Positions 59,013-64,000 of a stretch of DNA of 64,000 nucleotides are shown here, in pieces. The stretch lies in contig NZ_KB907815.1 in assembly GCF_000382225.1 (NCBI RefSeq), positions 27,193 through 91,192 of the forward strand, in the 5' to 3' direction. Position numbers and translations under genes: made by a program. The notes under the pieces were generated by a model. The model was not told where the DNA came from and ran no database searches. It worked only from the letters and a program-made list of their open reading frames with translations. This DNA comes from Hymenobacter aerophilus DSM 13606. Lineage in GTDB: Bacteria > Bacteroidota > Bacteroidia > Cytophagales > Hymenobacteraceae. Positions within the stretch are counted from its first letter, which is position 1. The number at the start of each line of letters is the position of its first letter.

Positions 59013-60332
59013 ATGAAATGCGTCCTTTTCTGGCACCGGCGCGACCTGCGGGTGCACGACAACGCGGGCCTCGCGGCCGCTCTGCAAAGCGGCTATCCGG
59101 TGCTGCCGCTGTTCATCTACGACCGCGAAATCCTGGATTTGCTGCCTTCCCGGCAGGATGCCCGCGTCACGTTCATTTACGACCAGGTGGAACGGCTGAG
59201 CCGCGAAACCGCAGCAGCCGGCGGCTCTTTTCTGGCTTTCTACGGCCGGCCCCTGGAAGTTTTTGAGCAGCTGCTGCGCCAGTATGAGGTGGCCGCCATC
59301 TATACCAACGAAGACTACGAGCCCTACGCCGCCGAGCGCGACGGGGCCGTGGCCGCGCTGGCCCGGCAGCACGGCGCGGATTTTTACGCGTTCAAGGATC
59401 AGGTGATTTTCGCCAAAAACGAGCTACTGGGCAAGTCGGGCAAACCGGCCCGCACGTTCGGCTCCTACCGCAAAGCCTGGCTGGAGAAAGTGCAGGACCC
59501 AGACTTGGCGCCGTACCCTTCGGCCGAGCTGTTTACAGCGGAGCACCTGCACGCGCTGGCCAATGTGCCGGTACGGCCCACGCTGGCCGAGATGGGTTTT
59601 GCGCGACGCGAGCAGTTCGTACCGGCCAACGAGTTGCCCACCGAGGCGCTGGTACGCAACTACCACGAAACCCGCGACCGGCCGGGCCTCGTCGACAGTA
59701 GCACGCGCCGCTCGGTGCACTTGCGCTTCGGCACCCTGAGCGTACGCGAGCTGATGCGCCAGGCCCGGGAGCTCAACCCCAAGCTGCTGGCCGAGCTGGT
59801 GTGGCGCGACTACTTCATGATGCTGCTCTGGCACTACCCCGGCACGGCCACCGAAAGCTTCGACCCGCGCCTGCGCCAGGTGCCCTACCGCAACAACGAA
59901 GACGAATTTGCGGCTTGGTGCGCGGGCCAGACGGGCTACCCGCTCGTGGATGCCGGCATGCGCGAGCTGAACGCTACCGGCTACCTGCCCAACCGGGCCC
60001 GCATTGCGGCGGCCGGCTTTCTGGTAAAGCACCTGCTCATCGACTGGCGCTGGGGCGACCGGTATTTTGCCGACACGCTGCTCGACTACGACATGAGCCA
60101 GAACGTGGGCAACTGGCAATGGATGGCCGGCACCGGCGTGGTGGCCGCCCCGTGGTTTCGGGTGTACAGCCCCCAAAGTCAGCTCGAAACCTACGACCCC
60201 GACCTGGCCTACGTGAAGCAGTGGGTGCCCGAATACGGCACGGCCGCCTACCCCGCTCCCATCGTGGAGCACAAATTTGCCCGGCAGCGGGCTATTGATA
60301 CGCTGCGAGCGGCCTACCGGGCCGCGGGGTAG
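59013..60332 (+). CDS. phrB: Deoxyribodipyrimidine photolyase (class I/cryptochrome family)
   Basis: A 439-residue flavoenzyme that repairs pyrimidine dimers with blue light. The N-terminal antenna domain opens MKCVLFWHRRDLRVHDNAGLA. The FAD domain shows TRRSVHLRFGTLSVREL, LVWRDYFMMLLWHYPG, GYPLVDAGMRELNATGYLPNRARIAAAGFLVKHLLIDWRWGDRYFADTLLDYDMSQNVGNWQWMAGTG (residues about 315-380) and ASFDP-like contacts. Tryptophans of the electron-transfer chain are plausible at several conserved sites. DASH-type traits are absent. It follows the SDR closely and may be co-transcribed. (Motif shown as pieces within a longer segment.). Confidence 0.9.
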   Translation: MKCVLFWHRRDLRVHDNAGLAAALQSGYPVLPLFIYDREILDLLPSRQDARVTFIYDQVERLSRETAAAGGSFLAFYGRPLEVFEQLLRQYEVAAIYTNEDYEPYAAERDGAVAALARQHGADFYAFKDQVIFAKNELLGKSGKPARTFGSYRKAWLEKVQDPDLAPYPSAELFTAEHLHALANVPVRPTLAEMGFARREQFVPANELPTEALVRNYHETRDRPGLVDSSTRRSVHLRFGTLSVRELMRQARELNPKLLAELVWRDYFMMLLWHYPGTATESFDPRLRQVPYRNNEDEFAAWCAGQTGYPLVDAGMRELNATGYLPNRARIAAAGFLVKHLLIDWRWGDRYFADTLLDYDMSQNVGNWQWMAGTGVVAAPWFRVYSPQSQLETYDPDLAYVKQWVPEYGTAAYPAPIVEHKFARQRAIDTLRAAYRAAG

Positions 60333-60374
60333 CGTGCGAAACCCTACTGTACAGCTTCTTGTTATACCTCTGAT

Positions 60375-61061
60375 ATGAAACAGCCGACCACTGCCGCGCC
60401 CGAAGCGGCCACGCCCAAGGCCCGCATCAAGCAGGCATATTTCGATTACGTCCTCAAAAAGGGCCATCCACCGCAGTCGGTGTACAAGCTCACCAAAAAG
60501 CTGGGCCTGCCCGAGCAGGAGTTCTACCGGGTGTACGCCAACTTCGACGCCATCGACCGCGAAATCTGGGCCGACTTTGGCCGCGAAGCCCGCGAAACGG
60601 CCGCCCGCGAGCCGGTTTGGGAGCAGTACGGTGCCCGCGAAAAGCTGCTGGGCTTCTACTACACGCTGATTGAGATTCTCAAGCGCAACCGCAGCTACGC
60701 CCTGCAAAGCGTCCGCCGCTCCTTCGAGCGCCGCCCGATGCCTGGCTTCACGCCCCGCGTGCTCGACGATTTCCGCCAGGATTTTGAGGAGTTCGTGGAA
60801 GAAATCCTGCGCGAAGGCCGCCGCACCGACGAGGTAGCCAGCCGCAAGCTTGTGCAGGACGGCTACCCCCGCTTCTTCTGGCAGCAAGTGCTGTTCGTGC
60901 TTGGCTTCTTCGCCAAAGACGACACCGTGGACTTTGAGCGCACCGATGCCGCCATCGAAAAAGCCGTCACGCTCAGCTTCGACCTCGTGGGCCGCAACAC
61001 CCTCGATTCGGCCGTGGATTTCGTGCGCTTCCTGCTGCACAGCCGGCGGCACCGGCGGTAA
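60375..61061 (+). CDS. TetR-family-like regulator paired with an ABC1 kinase
   Basis: A 228-residue protein. The N-terminal helices (IKQAYFDYVLKKGHPPQSVYKLTKKL and LPEQEFYRVYANFDAIDREIW) have the TetR HTH layout, with EQEFYRVYANF as the recognition end. The C-terminal part (REKLLGFYYTLIEILKRNRSYALQSVRRSFERRP) is helical. In Bacteroidetes genes of this type commonly stand next to an AarF/UbiB-type kinase gene, as here. The two are separated by a family A hairpin rather than overlapping. Start ATG 60375. Confidence 0.78.
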   Translation: MKQPTTAAPEAATPKARIKQAYFDYVLKKGHPPQSVYKLTKKLGLPEQEFYRVYANFDAIDREIWADFGREARETAAREPVWEQYGAREKLLGFYYTLIEILKRNRSYALQSVRRSFERRPMPGFTPRVLDDFRQDFEEFVEEILREGRRTDEVASRKLVQDGYPRFFWQQVLFVLGFFAKDDTVDFERTDAAIEKAVTLSFDLVGRNTLDSAVDFVRFLLHSRRHRR

Positions 61062-61081
61062 TTTTTAGTTGTCAGTTGCTG

Positions 61082-61186
61082 GAACGTCATTCAGAGCGAA
61101 GCGAGGAATCTCGCGTGCTAAAGTATTCCTGACGCAAGGAGTTACCGTTGCATGCGAGATTCTTCGCTTCGCTCTGAATGACGTTC
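61082..61186. repeat. CATTCAGAGCG hairpin element (family A, copy 4)
   Basis: Same outer arms (GAACGTCATTCAGAGCG... CGCTCTGAATGACGTTC). The variable pair is AA opposite TT, and one left-arm G faces T (G-U in RNA). It separates the TetR-like and ABC1 kinase genes. Confidence 0.94.
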
Positions 61187-61222
61187 AGTTTCGTTAGTAC
61201 CATCCCTCGATACCCTTTTCTA

Positions 61223-62539
61223 ATGTCCGATAGCCCTGCCAAGTCCCTCACCTCGCTGCCGACCACCAAAGTGGCGCGGGCGGCGCGGTTTGCTAAAACC
61301 GGCCTCAACGTGGGGGCCAACTACGTGAAGCACTACGCCAAGCGGGCCGTAGGCGCCGATAGTACGATGGCCGATTTGCACGCGGCCAACGCCGCCGAGT
61401 TGTACGGTACGCTTAGCGAGATGAAGGGCTCGGTGCTGAAGGTGGCCCAGATGCTGGCAATGGAGAAAAACCTGCTACCCATCGCCTACGCCGACCAGTT
61501 TGCCCAGGCCCAGTACCAGACTCCGCCCCTCTCGGGTCCGCTAGTGGTCAAGGCCTTCCGCGATGCGTTTGGCAAGTCGCCGTTTGAGCTGTTTGATGAG
61601 TTTGACCGCGAAGCCCGGCAGGCGGCCAGCATCGGGCAGGTGCATTTCGCCCGTAAGGATGGCCGGGAGCTGGCCGTGAAGGTGCAGTACCCCGGCGTGG
61701 CCGACAGCATCCGCTCCGACATCCGGCTGGTGAAGCCGTTGGCGTTGCGGGTGCTGGGCCTCGATGAGGCCACCGTGCGCCCCTACATGCAGGAGGTGGA
61801 AACCCGCCTTATCGAGGAAACCGACTACGCCCTGGAGCTGCGCCGGGGCCAGGAAATTGCCGCCGCCTGCAACAACCTAGCCCATTTACAGTTCCCGCGC
61901 TACTACCCCGAGCTGTCGGCGGCGCGCATCCTGACGATGGATTGGCTGCCGGGCCAGCACCTGCGCGAATTTCTGCTGACGGAGCCCAGCCAGCAGGTGC
62001 GCAATCAGCTCGGCCAAGCCCTTTGGGACTTTTATATGTTCCAGCTCAACGAATTGCGCCGGGTACACGCCGACCCGCACCCCGGCAACTTCCTACTCCG
62101 CGCCGACGAGGGCGGCACCGTGGGCGTGCTCGATTTCGGCTGCGTGAAGGAAATTCCCGAAGATGTGCACCGCCTTTTCACGGCCCTGCTCACCCCCGAA
62201 ACCCTGGCCGACCCGGCCCGGCTGGCCGCCCTGCTCGAAGAAGGTGGCGTGCTGCACTCCGCCGACGCGCCCGCCCGCCGCGACTTTTACGTGCGCACCA
62301 TGCAGGCCTCGCTGGAACTGGTGGGCCGCCCGTTCCGCCAACCCCGCTTCGACTTCGGCGACCCCAGCTACATGCAGGCCCTCTACGCCCTCGGCGACGA
62401 TTTGATGCAGCAGCCCGAGCTACGGGAGCAGCGCGAACCCCGCGGCTCCGAGCACTTTATCTACCTCAACCGCACCTACGTGGGCCTCTACGCGCTGCTC
62501 ACCGAGCTCCGGGCCAGCATCCGCACCGGCGCCGAATAG
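61223..62539 (+). CDS. AarF/ABC1/UbiB-family atypical kinase
   Basis: A 438-residue protein of the ABC1 family. The KxGQ-type motif reads EMKGSVLKVAQMLAMEKN. The nucleotide site AASIGQVHFARKDGRELAVKVQYPG has the Ala-rich loop and the Lys of the VKVQ stretch. A catalytic-like HADPHPGNFLL and DFGCVKEI (Asp of DFG) are intact. UbiB-type proteins are linked to quinone synthesis or lipid homeostasis, but the exact role in Bacteroidetes is unclear. ATG 61223 (MSDSPAKSLTSL) is preferred to an upstream frame that runs into the hairpin. Confidence 0.9.
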   Translation: MSDSPAKSLTSLPTTKVARAARFAKTGLNVGANYVKHYAKRAVGADSTMADLHAANAAELYGTLSEMKGSVLKVAQMLAMEKNLLPIAYADQFAQAQYQTPPLSGPLVVKAFRDAFGKSPFELFDEFDREARQAASIGQVHFARKDGRELAVKVQYPGVADSIRSDIRLVKPLALRVLGLDEATVRPYMQEVETRLIEETDYALELRRGQEIAAACNNLAHLQFPRYYPELSAARILTMDWLPGQHLREFLLTEPSQQVRNQLGQALWDFYMFQLNELRRVHADPHPGNFLLRADEGGTVGVLDFGCVKEIPEDVHRLFTALLTPETLADPARLAALLEEGGVLHSADAPARRDFYVRTMQASLELVGRPFRQPRFDFGDPSYMQALYALGDDLMQQPELREQREPRGSEHFIYLNRTYVGLYALLTELRASIRTGAE

Positions 62540-62578
62540 CGGGGCGCAAAACCAATCTACTGTCTTTCGGTTAAGAGC

Positions 62579-62630
62579 AACCCCGACCTATCAGTGTAGC
62601 TACACGAAAAGGGTCGGGGTATTTTTCGCA
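62579..62630 (+). terminator. Hairpin terminator after the ABC1 kinase gene
   Basis: ACCCCGACC and GGTCGGGGT form a long-range stem with a 22-base loop, followed by ATTTTTCG. The arms are close to the start of the next gene, so it may also act as an attenuator. Confidence 0.7.
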
Positions 62631-62647
62631 CCCTTTTATTTCTCCCC

Positions 62648-63511
62648 ATGAAAAGATTCTGGACCCTTTGCGCCGCGCTGCTGAGCGTGGTTTCCATGGC
62701 TTCGGCCCAAACCTCCATGAGCTGCTGCAGCAAGCCGGCCGCCGGCCCCAACGCCACCGAAACCTTCGCTATGCTGGCTTCCAATGTGGATTTCTCGGGT
62801 GGCCACGATGCGCCCCTGCCCTTCCGCTACGCTGGCGGCGGCGAGATGATAGAGTTCACGACCACCGACGGCGGCACGAGCAAGGCCTTCGAAATCAAGC
62901 CCAACATCCGCTCAGACAAGTACCTCTTCGTCATCCACGAGTGGTGGGGCCTCAACGACTACATCAAGCAGGAGGCCGCCCGCCTGGCCAAGGAGTTGCC
63001 CGGCACCAACGTCATTGCCCTCGACCTGTACGATGGCCAGGTAGCCGCCACGGCCGACGAGGCCGGCAAGCTGATGCAGGGTGTGAAGACTGCCCGGGCC
63101 GAAGCCATTATCAAAGGCGCTTTGCTGCACGCCGGGCCCCGGGCCCAGGTAGCCAGCATCGGCTGGTGCTTCGGTGGCGGCTGGAGTTTGCAAACGGCGC
63201 TGCTGGCCGGCAAGCAGGCGGTGGGCTGCGTGATGTACTACGGTATGCCCGAGAAGGATGTGGCCAAGCTCAAAACCCTGAACACCGATGTGCTGATGAT
63301 TTTCGCCAAGCAGGACCAGTGGATCAATCAGGAAGTGGTAACCGAGTTCGAAAAGAACATGAAGGCCGCTAAAAAAGGCCTCACCGTGAAAGCCTACGAC
63401 GCCGACCACGCCTTCGCCAACCCCTCCAACCCCAAATACAGCAAGGCTCTGGCCGAGGACGCCCACGCCGCATCGGTAGCCTACCTCAAGAAGAACCTCA
63501 AGCTCAAGTAG
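62648..63511 (+). CDS. Dienelactone hydrolase family protein, exported
   Basis: A 287-residue alpha/beta-hydrolase with a signal peptide (MKRFWTLCAALLSVVSMASAQ). The family segments FVIHEWWGLNDYIKQEAARLA, VIALDLYDGQ and IGWCFGGGWS give the nucleophile Cys at about C174. The Asp lies near FAKQDQWIN and the His in AYDADHAFANPSNP. This is the dienelactone-hydrolase triad. The N-terminal TSMSCCSKP after the signal is unusual and may bind metal or lipid. It likely hydrolyses lactone or ester substrates in the periplasm. A terminator lies close upstream, so it has its own unit. Confidence 0.88.
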   Translation: MKRFWTLCAALLSVVSMASAQTSMSCCSKPAAGPNATETFAMLASNVDFSGGHDAPLPFRYAGGGEMIEFTTTDGGTSKAFEIKPNIRSDKYLFVIHEWWGLNDYIKQEAARLAKELPGTNVIALDLYDGQVAATADEAGKLMQGVKTARAEAIIKGALLHAGPRAQVASIGWCFGGGWSLQTALLAGKQAVGCVMYYGMPEKDVAKLKTLNTDVLMIFAKQDQWINQEVVTEFEKNMKAAKKGLTVKAYDADHAFANPSNPKYSKALAEDAHAASVAYLKKNLKLK

Positions 63512-63513
63512 AC

Positions 63514-63557
63514 CACGGATTAGCGCGGATTTTAACGGATTTCACGGATTTTGTAGA
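63514..63557. repeat. CACGGATTAGCG repeat arm (family F), single copy
   Basis: The sequence CACGGATTAGCGCGGATTTTAACGGATTTCACGG begins two bases after the hydrolase stop. It matches the arms at 23799-23963, but here no partner arm follows before the terminator. Confidence 0.85.
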
Positions 63558-63613
63558 CGGTTGTGAGCATGACTCTACTTTGCGTGTAGCCGGAGGATAC
63601 GTAGTCTTAATCC

Positions 63614-63648
63614 CGAAAGGCTGCCTCAATGAGGCAGCCTTTTTCTTT
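63614..63648 (+). terminator. Rho-independent terminator upstream of the IS3-type element
   Basis: AAAGGCTGCCTC, AAT loop and GAGGCAGCCTTTTTC form a classic terminator. It probably belongs to the dienelactone hydrolase unit. Confidence 0.9.
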
Positions 63649-63727
63649 TCCGTTTCGGCAGAAAGAGCAGGCGCATCCTGGTGTGTAAGTGCGCAAATAG
63701 CTACCTTTTAACTGACTTTCACTTGTT

Positions 63728-64000
63728 TGACCCGTCCTGAAAAGCGTTGACCGTTTTTGTTGTTAGTCCGGATTTCTATTGACCAACCGAAGTTAGTCCG
63801 TTTTTTCGTTGACCACGCTATCGTCCACGACCTGCTGGCGGTAGTAGTTGCGCCATCGCCGTTTCAGCTTCCCCTCTTTCTGATGCGCCTGATCCGGCAC
63901 CAGCATGTCACAGCTCAGGTGGGGACGCTGGTAGTTGTAGAGGTGCACGGCCTGTTGCAGTACCGTTTGTGCCTGCGCCAGCGAGTACACGCGCTGATGC
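63728..64000 (-). mobile_element. IS3-family insertion sequence, right-edge fragment
   Basis: A likely IS end begins near 63728 (TGACCCGTCCTGAAAAGCGTTGACC), reading inward on the plus strand, and the transposase C-terminus follows from 63793 to the window edge on the minus strand. The other end is outside the window. The TGACC...TTGACC spacing and the transposase content support IS3-type, but the second terminal repeat cannot be checked. Confidence 0.55.
63793..64000 (-). CDS. IS3-family transposase OrfB, C-terminal part (partial)
   Basis: At least 68 residues are visible before the window edge. The stretch VYSLAQAQTVLQQAVHLYNYQRPHLSCDMLVPDQAHQ contains the YNYQRPH motif that follows the DDE catalytic Glu in IS3-type transposases. 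The catalytic residues lie beyond the edge. The C-terminal tail after DQAHQ is short and basic. Whether the element is intact cannot be told here. Confidence 0.8.
   Translation of the reverse strand, partial: HQRVYSLAQAQTVLQQAVHLYNYQRPHLSCDMLVPDQAHQKEGKLKRRWRNYYRQQVVDDSVVNEKTD

Overview
This 64 kb window is a high-GC, densely coded chromosomal segment from a gliding-type member of the Bacteroidetes (Bacteroidota), most likely Hymenobacter or a close relative; this is inferred from gene content and style, not from a search. The main clues are a gldA-gldF-gldG set plus gldC, promoter -7 boxes of the form TAnnTTTG ahead of several genes, a TtIDH-type isocitrate dehydrogenase, many SDR, TetR, DinB and GIN-domain proteins typical of the phylum, and families of intergenic inverted repeats. 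No rRNA, tRNA, CRISPR array or prophage was recognised.

Layout. 1-9.9 kb: the 3' end of a pyruvate dehydrogenase E1-beta gene, then housekeeping and small genes (DinB-like protein, hotdog thioesterase, methyltransferase, a DUF2256 zinc-finger-like protein, guanine deaminase), a giant AsmA-like protein, dGTPase and a DUF1361 membrane protein. 10.0-15.8 kb: an 11-copy 21-bp tandem repeat, then a TetR - ABC exporter - HlyD - TolC cassette on the minus strand, whose ABC protein has a degenerate nucleotide-binding site. 15.9-23.4 kb: isocitrate dehydrogenase, a TPR/periplasmic-binding protein, hemL, dcd and two secreted proteins. 23.4-29.3 kb: a minus-strand block of gldA, gldF, gldG, a small membrane protein, dnaN and gldC. 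29.4-37.7 kb: two SDRs, a GIN-domain lipoprotein, MlaE/MlaF, a YfiT-type transferase, a bifunctional-nuclease-like protein and etfA/etfB. 37.8-46.0 kb: a complete metal-responsive efflux locus: OmpR-type regulator, histidine kinase, TolC-like channel, membrane-fusion lipoprotein and a CzcA-type RND pump. 46.1-58.1 kb: M1 and M28 peptidases, pyruvate carboxylase, a frameshifted RhuM/Fic gene and an OmpA-family protein. 58.2-64 kb: SDR, photolyase, TetR-like protein with an AarF/UbiB-type kinase, dienelactone hydrolase, and the end of an IS3-type element at the right edge.

How genes work together. The two-component pair at 37.8-40.0 kb sits directly upstream of the efflux genes. The promoter between them carries four CTAAT elements spaced exactly 11 bp apart, as expected for OmpR-type regulator binding. 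The TetR-ABC-HlyD-TolC cassette would span both membranes. gldA/F/G form a putative ABC complex needed for gliding.

The most unusual property of the window is its non-coding DNA. At least nine sequence-unrelated families of short intergenic elements share one design: two inverted arms around a short variable centre, usually just after a stop codon. In two families the arms co-vary between copies so that pairing is kept. Three loci carry perfect heptamer tandem arrays starting at or within a few bases of a stop codon. One repeat family appears to encode part of the GldG N-terminus.
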